A stretch of 36,069 nucleotides of DNA, taken from NCBI GenBank assembly GCA_903839865.1, contig CAIMEE010000292.1:1-36069 (forward strand), read 5' to 3'. The DNA comes from Enhydrobacter aerosaccus. GTDB lineage: Bacteria; Pseudomonadota; Alphaproteobacteria; Reyranellales; Reyranellaceae. Below, in pieces: positions 27,464 through 35,740 of the stretch. The position numbers were made by a program, and so were the translations under genes. The first letter of the stretch is position 1, and the number at the start of each line of letters is the position of its first letter. Below the pieces are notes generated by a model. It did not search any database. It was not told the DNA's origin and saw only the letters and a list, made by a program, of their open reading frames with translations.

Positions 27464-29125
27464 TCACATGTTGGGATAATTGGGACCGCCGCCGCCCTCG
27501 GGCACCGACCAGTCGATATTCTGCGCAGGATCCTTGATGTCGCACGTCTTGCAGTGGACACAGTTCTGCGCGTTGATCTGGAAGCGCGGCTGGCCGTTGT
27601 CGGCCGTCACGACTTCGTAGACGCCGGCCGGGCAGTAACGCTGCGCCGGTTCGGCATACATCGGCAGGTTGACGGCGATCGGGATCGACGGATCGCGCAG
27701 CTTGAGGTGAACCGGCTGGTCCTCCTCGTGATTGGTGGCCGACAGGAACACCGACGAGGGCTTGTCGAACGAGAGCACGCCGTCGGGCCGCGGATACTGG
27801 ATCGGCTGGAACTCGGACGCCGGCCGCAGGGTTTCGTGATCGGCCTTGGTGTGACGCAGCGTCCACGGCAAACGGATGCCGATATCGTGGCACCACATGT
27901 CGAAGCCACCATAAAGAGTGCCCAGGAACGTGCCCCACTTCAGAGCGGGCTTCACGTTGCGCACCTTGTCGAGATCCTTCCAGATCCACGAGGCCTTGAG
28001 CGCCGTCGGATAGGACGTGAGCTCGTCGCCACCGGACTTGCCGGCGACCAGCGCCTCGAACGCCGCTTCCGCGCCCAGCATGCCGCTCTTGATCGCGTTG
28101 TGGCTGCCCTTGATGCGCGGCACGTTGACGAAGCCCGCCGAACAGCCGAGCAGCGCGCCGCCCGGAAAGGTGAGCTTCGGCACCGACTGCACGCCGCCTT
28201 CGTTGATAGCGCGCGAGCCGTAGGCCAGCCGCTTGCCGCCCTTCAGGTACTTGGCGACCTCGGGATGGGTCTTGAAGCGCTGGAACTCGTCGAACGGCGA
28301 GAGGTACGGGTTCTCGTAGGAGAGATGCACCACCAGACCGATGGAGACCAGGTTGTCTCCGAAGTGATACATGAACGAGCCGCCCGAGCTGCCGGTCTCC
28401 GACAGCGGCCAGCCCTGCGAGTGCACGACCAGGCCTTTCTTGAAGGCGGCGGGATCGACCTGCCACAGCTCCTTGATGCCGATGCCGAATTTCTGCGGAT
28501 CGACCCCGGCGCGCAGGTCGAACTTGGCGAACAGCATCTTCGACAGCGAGCCGCGCGCGCCTTCGGCGATCAGCGTGTACTTGGCATGCAGTTCCATGCC
28601 CGGCGTGTAGGTGTCCTTGTGCGTGCCGTCCTTGGCGATGCCCATGTCGCCGGTGGCGACACCTTTCACGGCACCGTCTTCGGTGTAGAGAATCTCGGCG
28701 GCGGCGAAGCCCGGATAGATCTCGACCCCCAGCGCCTCGGCCTGCTGGCCAAGCCAGCGGCAGACTTCACCCAGGCTCACGATGTAGTTGCCGTGATTGT
28801 TCATCAGCCGCGGCATGGCGAAGTTGGGGAAGCGGTACGAGCCGGTCTTGGTAAGGAACAGGAACTGATCGTCGCTGACCTCGGTCTCGATCGGCGCGCC
28901 TTTTTCCTTCCAGTCGGGAAGGAGTTCGTTGAGACCGATCGGATCGATCACGGCGCCCGACAGGATGTGGGCACCGATCTCGGAGCCCTTTTCGATCAGG
29001 CAGACCGAGACCTCGTGATTGCGCTCTGCCGCGAGCTGCTTCAACCGGATCGCCGCCGACAGCCCGGCCGGGCCGCCCCCCACGATCACCACGTCGTATT
29101 CCATCGCCTCGCGCGTCATTCCCAT
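27464..29125 (-). CDS. Electron transfer flavoprotein-ubiquinone oxidoreductase
   Basis: 553 residues, standard for ETF-QO. It carries electrons from ETF to ubiquinone at the inner membrane. The FAD site is VVIVGGGPAGLSAAIRL, preceded by MEYD. The C-terminal 4Fe-4S cluster ligands are in RYCPAGVYE and INAQNCVHCKTCDIKDP, followed by the usual GGGGPNYPNM end. The middle contains CSAGFVNVPRIKGSHNAIKSGM, typical of the family. ATGs at 29125, 29119 and 29104 are possible starts; I use 29125. A longer reading to 29212 would enter the divergent promoter region. It is divergent from the MetX-like gene. Confidence 0.95.
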   Translation of the reverse strand: MGMTREAMEYDVVIVGGGPAGLSAAIRLKQLAAERNHEVSVCLIEKGSEIGAHILSGAVIDPIGLNELLPDWKEKGAPIETEVSDDQFLFLTKTGSYRFPNFAMPRLMNNHGNYIVSLGEVCRWLGQQAEALGVEIYPGFAAAEILYTEDGAVKGVATGDMGIAKDGTHKDTYTPGMELHAKYTLIAEGARGSLSKMLFAKFDLRAGVDPQKFGIGIKELWQVDPAAFKKGLVVHSQGWPLSETGSSGGSFMYHFGDNLVSIGLVVHLSYENPYLSPFDEFQRFKTHPEVAKYLKGGKRLAYGSRAINEGGVQSVPKLTFPGGALLGCSAGFVNVPRIKGSHNAIKSGMLGAEAAFEALVAGKSGGDELTSYPTALKASWIWKDLDKVRNVKPALKWGTFLGTLYGGFDMWCHDIGIRLPWTLRHTKADHETLRPASEFQPIQYPRPDGVLSFDKPSSVFLSATNHEEDQPVHLKLRDPSIPIAVNLPMYAEPAQRYCPAGVYEVVTADNGQPRFQINAQNCVHCKTCDIKDPAQNIDWSVPEGGGGPNYPNM

Positions 29126-29238
29126 CTCGCTCTGCAGTGTCTTTTCCAGATGGACGCGCCGCCAGCAGGCGCCGATCCTTTGACGTGCTAAATAGCCTGT
29201 CGAGCGCAACATCGCTACCCGCCGAAAGGGGCAATCCC

Positions 29239-30264
29239 GTGGCCGAACTGACTGGAATCGAGAGCAAACTCTTCACGACGCACGATTTTCGGCTGGAAAA
29301 TGGGCAAACGCTGCCCGTGGTCGAGCTTGCCTACGAAACGTACGGCACACTGAATGCAGCGAAGGACAACGGCGTCCTGGTCGTGCACGGCTACACGTCG
29401 AGCCACCACGCCGCGGGCAAGAACGCCCCCGGCAAGCAGGGACGCGGCGTGCCGGAAGGCTCCCCTGGCTGGTTCGACGGACTGATCGGACCCGGCAAGG
29501 CGGTCGACACCGACAAGCACTTCGTCGTGTCGGTGAACGCCCTCGGCTCCGCGCACGGCAGCTCGGGCGCGAACACGATCGATCCCAGGACGAAGAAGCC
29601 GTACGGCCCGACCTTCCCGGAAATCACGCTGCGCGACATGGTGGCCAGCCAGAAGCTGCTGGTCGATTCGCTCGGCTTGAAGGGCCTCGTCGCCGTGATC
29701 GGTCCGTCGATGGGTGGCTTCCAATCGTTCCAGTGGGCGGCGTCCTTCCCGGGGTTCATGAAAGGCATCGCCGCCTCCGTCACCGCGCCGCGTGCGCCGG
29801 GGCGCTTGGGCGGCCTCGAGGCGCTGCAGAAGCGGCTCGCCAGCGATCCGAACTGGAACGGCGGCTGGTACTACGAGAACGGTGGCATTCCCGGCACGCT
29901 CGAGCAGATTCGCTACGAGACGCTGCTGAACTACGGCGCGACCGAGGCCGACGCCAAGGTCGCTGCCACGAGCTGGGCGAAGGTCTACGACGGCCATTCG
30001 CTGGTCACCCTGCGGCGCGCGATCGACGGTTTCGACATCACCAAGCAGTACGACCGGCTGAAGAAAACCAAGGTGCTCTACGTGATCTCCAAGACCGACA
30101 AGCTGTTCGATCTCACCGACTGCGCCGCCCACGCGCTCGACATGCGCAAGGCAGGAGTCGATCTTACCTATATCGAGATGCCGTCGGACAAGGGGCACAT
30201 GGCGAGCCACGCCGACGCCGCGATGTGGGCGCCCATGCTGGCCGCCTTCATGAAGGGCCTTTGA
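29239..30264 (+). CDS. Homoserine O-acetyltransferase-like alpha/beta hydrolase
   Basis: 341 residues of the MetX-like alpha/beta-hydrolase group. The nucleophile elbow is GPSMGG with Ser157; the acid is Asp287 in SKTDKLFDL, and His320 in KGHMASH is the likely base. The residues around the last His differ from GHDAFL of true MetX, so acyltransfer to homoserine is not assured; an esterase or other acyltransferase is possible. I chose GTG at 29239 because AAGGGG lies 8 nt upstream and MetX-like homology begins there; an ATG at 29137 adds 34 atypical residues. The stop overlaps the next ATG by 1 bp (TGATG). Confidence 0.85.
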   Translation: MAELTGIESKLFTTHDFRLENGQTLPVVELAYETYGTLNAAKDNGVLVVHGYTSSHHAAGKNAPGKQGRGVPEGSPGWFDGLIGPGKAVDTDKHFVVSVNALGSAHGSSGANTIDPRTKKPYGPTFPEITLRDMVASQKLLVDSLGLKGLVAVIGPSMGGFQSFQWAASFPGFMKGIAASVTAPRAPGRLGGLEALQKRLASDPNWNGGWYYENGGIPGTLEQIRYETLLNYGATEADAKVAATSWAKVYDGHSLVTLRRAIDGFDITKQYDRLKKTKVLYVISKTDKLFDLTDCAAHALDMRKAGVDLTYIEMPSDKGHMASHADAAMWAPMLAAFMKGL

Positions 30265-31109
30265 TGGAAGAGAGTCTTCCCGCGCTGGAAGACCCCGCTT
30301 CGCTGTTGAAGTGGTACGTCGAGCAAGGCCTCGACGAGACCATCGGCGAGGAGGCGATCGACCGCTTCTCGCTCGCCGTTCAGCCGCCGGCCGCCACACC
30401 TTCTCCGTCCGTTGCGCCGACAGCACCGACGCCGTTCCGTCCTGCCGCCCCTTCCCCCGCCGCGGCACCACGCGCGCCGGTGCCGCTCGAGTCGCCGCAG
30501 GTGGTCGAGGACGCGCGCGCCCTTGCTGCCGGCTGCGCTACCATCGCCGACCTGGAAGCCGCGATCCGTTCCTTCGAAGGCTGCGCGCTGAAACGCACCG
30601 CCAAGAACACCGTGTTCGCCGACGGGCTGCCGTCGGCGCCCGTGATGATCATCGGCGAAGCGCCCGGCGCCGACGAGGATCGTCTCGGCAAGCCGTTCGT
30701 GGGCGTGAGCGGCCAGCTCATGGACCGCATGATGGAGGCCATCGGCCTCGCGCGCGGCGACGGCTTCTACATCACCAACATCCTGTTCTGGCGCCCGCCC
30801 GGCAACCGCACGCCAACGCTGGCCGAACAGGCGATGTGCCTCGCCTTCACGCGCCGTCACCTCGAACTGGTGCGGCCGAAGCTCCTGATCCTGGCGGGCG
30901 GCACGGCGGCAAAAGCGGTGCTCGACACGGCCGAAGGCATCATGCGGCTGCGCGGCAAGTGGACCAGCGTGCGCCTCGACGACGGCACTGAGATCCCGAC
31001 CATGCCGACCTTCCATCCGGCGTACCTGTTGCGCACGCCGGCCAGCAAGCGGCAGAGCTGGCTCGACATGCTCGCGGTCGACAAGAAGCTGAAGGAAATG
31101 AACGGCTAG
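30264..31109 (+). CDS. Uracil-DNA glycosylase, family 4-like
   Basis: 281 residues. The core has the uracil-binding motif GEAPGADED (131-139), KPFVGVSGQLMDRM, the segment TNILFWRPPGNRTP and FHPAYLLR (250-257). It removes uracil from DNA after cytosine deamination. Residues 40-78 are a Pro/Ala-rich linker after a short helical N-terminus. Classical family 4 enzymes use four Cys for a 4Fe-4S cluster; only three are present (Cys91, 107, 192), so the cluster may be absent or have another ligand. It overlaps the MetX-like gene by 1 bp, and its stop overlaps the convergent GNAT gene by 4 bp. Confidence 0.9.
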   Translation: MEESLPALEDPASLLKWYVEQGLDETIGEEAIDRFSLAVQPPAATPSPSVAPTAPTPFRPAAPSPAAAPRAPVPLESPQVVEDARALAAGCATIADLEAAIRSFEGCALKRTAKNTVFADGLPSAPVMIIGEAPGADEDRLGKPFVGVSGQLMDRMMEAIGLARGDGFYITNILFWRPPGNRTPTLAEQAMCLAFTRRHLELVRPKLLILAGGTAAKAVLDTAEGIMRLRGKWTSVRLDDGTEIPTMPTFHPAYLLRTPASKRQSWLDMLAVDKKLKEMNG

Positions 31110-31525
31110 AGTTTCTTCTTCAGGAAGAACTTCTTGTGCTCGCCGGGAAAGCCGTCGAGCGTCGCGAAGAGTTCGTAGCCGCGACGCTCGTAGAACGGCC
31201 GCGCCTGCCAGGAATGGGTGTCGAGATGCGCCGAGTGGCAGCCGCGTTCGCGGGCATAATTCTCGGCCGCATCCATCAGCGCCGTCGCATGGCCTTTGCC
31301 GCGCAACTGTTCGTCGACCCAGAGGATCGCCACGAACAGCCACTCCGACCAGACGTAGCCCAACAGACCGCCGAGGATCTCTGTTTTCTCGCCGCGCAGC
31401 ACGATGTTGACCGGATAGAAGTCGGACCGCCCGGTGGCGCCTGCGTTGAAATAGGACAGCCGGTCGCGAATGTGATTGTGTGCGCTGTCGTTGTACGGCT
31501 CGAAGACCAGATCGACTTTTTCCAT
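31106..31525 (-). CDS. GNAT-family N-acetyltransferase
   Basis: 139 residues. The acetyl-CoA-binding segment is EQLRGKGHATALMDAAE (R-x-x-G-x-G/A type), followed by HLDTHSWQARPFYERRGYELF, which is the usual last part of the GNAT fold. The substrate is unknown. It is a single gene. Its 3' end overlaps the uracil-DNA glycosylase stop. The gene is divergent from the oxlT-like gene, and the 271 bp between them hold the oxlT leader. Confidence 0.9.
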   Translation of the reverse strand: MEKVDLVFEPYNDSAHNHIRDRLSYFNAGATGRSDFYPVNIVLRGEKTEILGGLLGYVWSEWLFVAILWVDEQLRGKGHATALMDAAENYARERGCHSAHLDTHSWQARPFYERRGYELFATLDGFPGEHKKFFLKKKL

Positions 31526-31593
31526 GGCGCGATGTTAACGCATATTGCAGCGCAGCACGAAGAATCGATCCCGGTCTGGTGCGTGACACTCTC

Positions 31594-31621
31594 TTGACGG
31601 TCCGAAGCAGGCCAATAAGAT
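31594..31621 (+). promoter_or_regulatory. Candidate sigma-70-type promoter for the oxlT-like gene
   Basis: TTGACG (31594-31599) is followed after 16 nt by TAAGAT (31616-31621), a five-of-six and four-of-six match to the consensus boxes. It would start a leader of roughly 165 nt that includes the G10 tract, a 36-codon reading frame and two hairpins. Confidence 0.4.
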
Positions 31622-31658
31622 TGATTGCAGCGCTCAAGAATAATCAAGCAAGGCGCGT

Positions 31659-31668
31659 GGGGGGGGGG
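31659..31668 (+). repeat. Homopolymer of ten G
   Basis: An uninterrupted G10 run lies in the leader of the oxlT-like gene. Such runs are prone to slippage. It ends 6 nt before the ATG of a 36-codon reading frame, where it could act as a ribosome-binding site. Confidence 0.8.
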
Positions 31669-31674
31669 ACAACG

Positions 31675-31785
31675 ATGACTGCAATCGACCCGTGGAGTCG
31701 CGTCCGTAGTTCCTTGTGCCATCGCGAATGCGATGGCCGCGGAAGTGGGTATCCCACGGCCCTTGCCGTCATCACCGCCCAATAG
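31675..31785 (+). CDS. Possible 36-residue leader peptide upstream of the oxlT-like gene
   Basis: The frame reads MTAIDPWSRVRSSLCHRECD and ends TALAVITAQ before TAG, 11 bp ahead of the transporter ATG. The G10 run supplies an SD-like sequence. There is no recognised family. Two hairpins lie inside it. It may be a regulatory leader or simply non-coding. Confidence 0.3.
   Translation: MTAIDPWSRVRSSLCHRECDGRGSGYPTALAVITAQ
31718..31761 (+). other. Two overlapping hairpins in the oxlT leader
   Basis: Hairpin 1: GCCATCGC (31718-31725) pairs perfectly with GCGATGGC (31730-31737) over a GAAT loop. Hairpin 2: GTGGG (31745-31749) pairs with CCCAC (31753-31757), with GGCC (31735-31738) able to pair with GGCC (31758-31761). 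The two share bases 31735-31737, so their full forms exclude each other, as in attenuators. Confidence 0.45.
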
Positions 31786-31796
31786 GAGCCGGGTTC

Positions 31797-33215
31797 ATGT
31801 CCGTATCGTCTCAAGCTACGTCCGCAGCGGTCGCGCCCTCCTGGAAGCGCTGGGCTCAATTGGTGACCGGCGTCATCTGCATGGTGATGATCGCCAACCT
31901 GCAATACGGCTGGACGTTCTTCGTCCCCGGCATCCAGAAGGCGTTCGGATGGGATCGCGCCTCGATCCAGATCGCCTTCACGCTCTTCGTGCTCTTCGAG
32001 ACCTGGCTGGTGCCGATCGAAGGCTGGTTCGTCGACAAATACGGCCCGAGCTTCGTCATCTTCGTGGGCGGCCTGTTCTGCGGCGCCGGCTGGATGATGA
32101 ATTCCTATGCCTCGAGCCTGACCGCCTTCTATGTTGCCCAGATCATCGCCGGCATCGGCGCGGGCGCCGTCTACGGCACCTGCATTGGCACCGCGCTGAA
32201 ATGGTTCCCCGACAAGCGCGGCCTTGCGGCCGGCCTCACCGCAGCGGGCTTCGGCGCGGGCTCCGCACTCACCGTCGTTCCGATCCAGGCGATGATCGCG
32301 GCTGAAGGCTTCCAGGCGGCGTTCTTCAACTTCGGCATCGGCCAGGGCATCATCGTCTGCCTGCTGGCCTTCGTTCTGCGGCAGCCCAAGCCGGGCGAGG
32401 TTCCTGCCACGGCGAGCAACACGAAGATCATCCAGAGCGCGCGTCAGTTCACACCCACCGATCTTATCGGACCGGCGCTATTCTGGATGGTAGGCACCGC
32501 GATCGCATTGATCGGCGGCATTGCGCTGTGGGGGCTGGGCGAGCAGTTCTACATCCCGCTCGCACTCGCCATCCTGATCTTCGGCTACGGCGGCTACGTC
32601 GTCTGCACGCGCGGACAGCCGATCTTCATGCTCATGTACTTCATGTTCGTGATCGTGGGCGCAGGCGGCCTGATGGTGACGGCGAACCTCGCGCCGATCT
32701 CGCAGGACCTGAAGATCGCGGGCGTGCCGGTGACCCTGTTTGGGCTCACCATGACGGCGCTCACTTTCGCGGCCACCCTCGACCGTATCCTGAACGGGCT
32801 GACACGGCCCTTCTTCGGCTGGATCTCCGACCACATCGGGCGCGAGAACACGATGTTCATCGCCTTCTTCATCGAAGGCATCGGCATCTTCGCGCTCTAC
32901 AAGCTCGGCCACGATCCGGTGTGGTTCGTGATCCTGAGCGGCCTGGTGTTCTTCGCCTGGGGCGAGATCTACTCGCTGTTCCCGTCGACCTGCACCGACA
33001 CGTTCGGCACCAAGTTCGCGACCACCAACGCGGGCCTGCTCTACACGGCCAAGGGAACGGCGGCGCTGCTCGTGCCCTACACCAACCAGATCCAGAAGGT
33101 GACCGGCAGCTGGGACACGGTGTTCCTGATCGCCGCCGGGGCCAACATCCTGGCGGCCGTCCTGGCGCTCGCGGTGCTGAAGCCATGGCGCGCCCGGGTC
33201 GTCGCCCGAGGATAG
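31797..33215 (+). CDS. Major facilitator transporter, oxalate/formate antiporter-like
   Basis: 472 residues with about twelve membrane helices. The N-terminus ANLQYGWTFFVPGIQKAFGW is like OxlT, as is the loop DKYGPSFVIFVGG (MFS signature position). It has the same gene neighbours as known oxalate modules (oxc and frc follow). OxlT exchanges oxalate for formate, bringing in substrate and removing the product of oxalyl-CoA decarboxylation. I chose ATG 31797, with AGGAG 8 nt upstream; an upstream ATG at 31716 would add an Arg/Pro-rich stretch that is not transporter-like. The gene is 81 bp before the GntR regulator. Oxalate as substrate is inferred from context. Confidence 0.9.
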   Translation: MSVSSQATSAAVAPSWKRWAQLVTGVICMVMIANLQYGWTFFVPGIQKAFGWDRASIQIAFTLFVLFETWLVPIEGWFVDKYGPSFVIFVGGLFCGAGWMMNSYASSLTAFYVAQIIAGIGAGAVYGTCIGTALKWFPDKRGLAAGLTAAGFGAGSALTVVPIQAMIAAEGFQAAFFNFGIGQGIIVCLLAFVLRQPKPGEVPATASNTKIIQSARQFTPTDLIGPALFWMVGTAIALIGGIALWGLGEQFYIPLALAILIFGYGGYVVCTRGQPIFMLMYFMFVIVGAGGLMVTANLAPISQDLKIAGVPVTLFGLTMTALTFAATLDRILNGLTRPFFGWISDHIGRENTMFIAFFIEGIGIFALYKLGHDPVWFVILSGLVFFAWGEIYSLFPSTCTDTFGTKFATTNAGLLYTAKGTAALLVPYTNQIQKVTGSWDTVFLIAAGANILAAVLALAVLKPWRARVVARG

Positions 33216-33262
33216 CCAAGCGGATAGCGGCAAGAGGATAGAAGAGCCTTCACAACCCGTCA

Positions 33263-33287
33263 CCCGTGGTATTATGTATACCACGGG
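33263..33287 (+). promoter_or_regulatory. Perfect palindrome at the gntR start, likely operator
   Basis: The arms CCCGTGGTAT (33263-33272) and ATACCACGGG (33278-33287) are exact reverse complements around a 5-bp spacer. The palindrome ends 9 bp before the ATG of the GntR/FCD regulator and its right arm overlaps the ribosome-binding region. FCD-type regulators bind TGGTnnnACCA-like sites, so autoregulation is likely. I saw no second copy upstream of oxlT or oxc. Confidence 0.75.
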
Positions 33288-33296
33288 AGGAAGGGG

Positions 33297-33986
33297 ATGA
33301 CGGACGCACGCGTGGCTGTTGCGCGAATGGATGGCCGCGAGACCTTCAAGGACAAGGCGTACGCGGCGTTGCGCGACGTCATCGTGTCCTCGGACGTCTA
33401 CCGGTCGCGCACCGACATTAGGCTCGATGAGCGCCAGCTCGCGCAGGATTTCGGCGTGTCGCGTACGCCGGTGCGCGAGGCAATGGCGCAGCTCGAGCGC
33501 GAGGGCTTCGTCCGCTCGATCCCGCGCCGCGGCGTCTACGTCGTGCGCAAGACCAAGCGCGAGGTCATCGAGCTGATCACCGCCTGGGCCGCGCTCGAGA
33601 GCATGGCCGCCCGCCTCATCACCGAAACCGCCAAGGACGAGGACATCGCAGGCCTGCGCCGCATGTTCGCGAAATTCGACGGCGAGACGCTGCACGCCAA
33701 GCTCGATGAATATTCCGAAGTGAACATCGCCTTTCACCAGGCCATCATCGAGCTCAGCGGCAACGGCGTGCTGATCCAGCTGGCCGAGAACCTGTTCACC
33801 CACATGCGCATGATCCGCGGCCGCACGATCGGCGAGGACGACCGGGTCGAGCGTTCTATCCACGATCACATGAACATCATCCAGGCCCTCGAGGCGCGCG
33901 AGACGGCGCGCGCCGAGGAACTGGTGCGCCAGCATGCGCTGGGCCTCGCCGAGCACGTGGCCAAGCACGCCGACTATCTGGATTAA
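33297..33986 (+). CDS. GntR-family regulator, FadR/FCD subfamily
   Basis: 229 residues. The N-terminal winged helix-turn-helix has [29 protein letters not shown], with the typical SRTPVREA recognition helix. The C-terminal FCD domain has the metal-binding His residues at AFHQAI, SIHDHM and HALGLAEH. Such regulators sense small acids; here oxalate, oxalyl-CoA or formyl-CoA are likely candidates. The gene starts 9 bp after the palindrome and lies 19 bp before oxc, so it is in the same transcript as oxc and frc and probably controls the oxalate module. GGGAGG lies 6 nt before the ATG. Confidence 0.93.
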   Translation: MTDARVAVARMDGRETFKDKAYAALRDVIVSSDVYRSRTDIRLDERQLAQDFGVSRTPVREAMAQLEREGFVRSIPRRGVYVVRKTKREVIELITAWAALESMAARLITETAKDEDIAGLRRMFAKFDGETLHAKLDEYSEVNIAFHQAIIELSGNGVLIQLAENLFTHMRMIRGRTIGEDDRVERSIHDHMNIIQALEARETARAEELVRQHALGLAEHVAKHADYLD

Positions 33987-34005
33987 GGGAATTAGGGAGG
34001 AACAA

Positions 34006-35730
34006 ATGGCAGAAGCAGCCCTCAAAGCGGCGGACGACACGCAGGACCTGACGGATGGTTTCCATCTGATCATCGACGCGCTGAAGCTGAACGACATCAA
34101 GACGATCTACGGCGTGCCGGGCATTCCGATCACCGACTTCGGTCGCATGGCGCAGGCCGAGGGCATTCGTGTGCTCTCCTTCCGCCACGAGCAGAACGCG
34201 GGCTATGCCGCGGCGATCGCGGGCTTCCTCACCAAGAAGCCCGGCGTCTGCCTCACGGTTTCCGCGCCCGGCTTCCTGAACGGCCTCACGGCCTTGGCCC
34301 ACGCAACCACCAACTGCTTCCCGATGATCCTGATCTCGGGCTCCTCCGAGCGCGAGATCGTCGACCTGCAGCAGGGCGACTACGAGGAGATGGACCAGCT
34401 CGCGATCGCCAAGACGATGTGCAAGGCGGCCTTCCGCGTGCTGCACGCCGCCGACATCGGCATCGGCGTGGCGCGCGCCTATCGCGCCGCCGTCTCGGGC
34501 CGTCCGGGCGGCGTCTATCTCGACCTGCCGGCCAAGCTGTTCGGCCAGGTGATGGATGCGGCCAAGGGCAAGAAGTCGCTGGTCAAGGTGATCGATCCGG
34601 CACCGGCGCAGATCCCCGCCCCCGCCGCGGTCAAGCGCGCGCTCGACGTGCTGAAGGCCGCCAAGAAGCCGCTGATCATCCTCGGCAAAGGCGCGGCCTA
34701 CGCTCAGGCCGACGAGGCGATCAAGACGCTGGTCGAGAAGAGCGGCATTCCGTTCCTGCCGATGAGCATGGCCAAGGGCCTGCTGCCCGACACGCATCCG
34801 CAGTGCGCAGGTGCGGCGCGATCGACGGTGCTGAAGGACTCCGACGTCGTGATGATGATCGGCGCCCGGCTCAACTGGCTGCTCAGCCACGGCAAGGGCA
34901 AGACCTGGGGCGATGCGCCCAAGAAATTCGTGCAGATCGACATCGAGCCCAGGGAAATGGACTCCAACGTCGAGATCGCCGCACCCGTCGTGGGCGATAT
35001 TGGCTCGTGCGTCGCGGCACTGATCGACGGCATGGGCTCGAGCTGGACCAAGGCGCCGTCGGACTGGATGGGCGCGGTCACGGCCAAGCGCGACGAGAAC
35101 GTGGCCAAGATGGCGCCGCGCCTGATGAACAACAACAACCCGATGGACTATCACGGCGCGCTGGGCGTCCTGCGCACCATCGTCAAGGAGCGGCCCGACG
35201 CGATCCTGGTCAACGAGGGCGCCAATACGCTCGACCTGACGCGCGGCGTGATCGACATGTACAAGCCGCGCAAGCGGCTCGACGTCGGCACCTGGGGCGT
35301 GATGGGCATCGGCATGGGCCAGGCGATCGCCGCGGCCGTGGAGACCGGCAAGCCGGTGCTCTGTATCGAAGGCGACAGCGCCTTCGGCTTCTCCGGCATG
35401 GAGGTCGAGACGATCTGCCGGTACAACCTCCCGGTCTGCATCGTCATCTTCAACAATGACGGCATCTATCGCGGCACCGACCAGAACAAGGCAAGCAGCG
35501 ATCCCGCGACGACCGTGTTCGTGAAGGGCGCGCGCTACGACAAGATGATGGAGGCCTTCGGCGGGGTCGGCGTGCATGCCACGACCCCCGACGAGCTGAA
35601 GCGCGCGGTGAACGCGGCGATGGACTCCGGCAAGCCCACCTTGATCAACGCCGCGATCGATCCGGCCGCCGGCAGCGAGTCGGGCCGCATCGGCAATCTC
35701 AATCCGCAAAGCCAGCTGAAGAAGAAGTAA
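34006..35730 (+). CDS. oxc: Oxalyl-CoA decarboxylase
   Basis: 574 residues, a thiamine-diphosphate enzyme that converts oxalyl-CoA to formyl-CoA and CO2. The catalytic Glu is Glu62 in [12 protein letters not shown]. The ThDP/Mg motif is GDSAFGFSG (from 456) with FNNDG at 482-486. [18 protein letters not shown] is typical of oxalyl-CoA decarboxylase. I chose ATG 34006 because GGGAGGAAC lies just upstream; an ATG at 33934 lies inside the GntR gene. It is 19 bp after gntR and 10 bp before the CoA-transferase gene. The call is strong. Confidence 0.97.
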   Translation: MAEAALKAADDTQDLTDGFHLIIDALKLNDIKTIYGVPGIPITDFGRMAQAEGIRVLSFRHEQNAGYAAAIAGFLTKKPGVCLTVSAPGFLNGLTALAHATTNCFPMILISGSSEREIVDLQQGDYEEMDQLAIAKTMCKAAFRVLHAADIGIGVARAYRAAVSGRPGGVYLDLPAKLFGQVMDAAKGKKSLVKVIDPAPAQIPAPAAVKRALDVLKAAKKPLIILGKGAAYAQADEAIKTLVEKSGIPFLPMSMAKGLLPDTHPQCAGAARSTVLKDSDVVMMIGARLNWLLSHGKGKTWGDAPKKFVQIDIEPREMDSNVEIAAPVVGDIGSCVAALIDGMGSSWTKAPSDWMGAVTAKRDENVAKMAPRLMNNNNPMDYHGALGVLRTIVKERPDAILVNEGANTLDLTRGVIDMYKPRKRLDVGTWGVMGIGMGQAIAAAVETGKPVLCIEGDSAFGFSGMEVETICRYNLPVCIVIFNNDGIYRGTDQNKASSDPATTVFVKGARYDKMMEAFGGVGVHATTPDELKRAVNAAMDSGKPTLINAAIDPAAGSESGRIGNLNPQSQLKKK

Positions 35731-35740
35731 GGGGACGACC

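Noticed and set aside
27459..28466. N-terminal extension of the TPR protein through the ETF-QO gene
   Set aside because: The signal peptide starting at 27458 is clear, and the longer frame is out of phase with ETF-QO.
29137..29238. Upstream ATG start for the MetX-like gene
   Set aside because: It adds 34 Ser/Arg-rich residues not typical of the family; GTG 29239 has AAGGGG at 8 nt.
31716..31796. N-terminal extension of the oxlT-like transporter from ATG 31716
   Set aside because: The added residues are Arg/Pro-rich, lie in a hairpin-forming leader, and the ATG at 31797 has a good ribosome-binding site.
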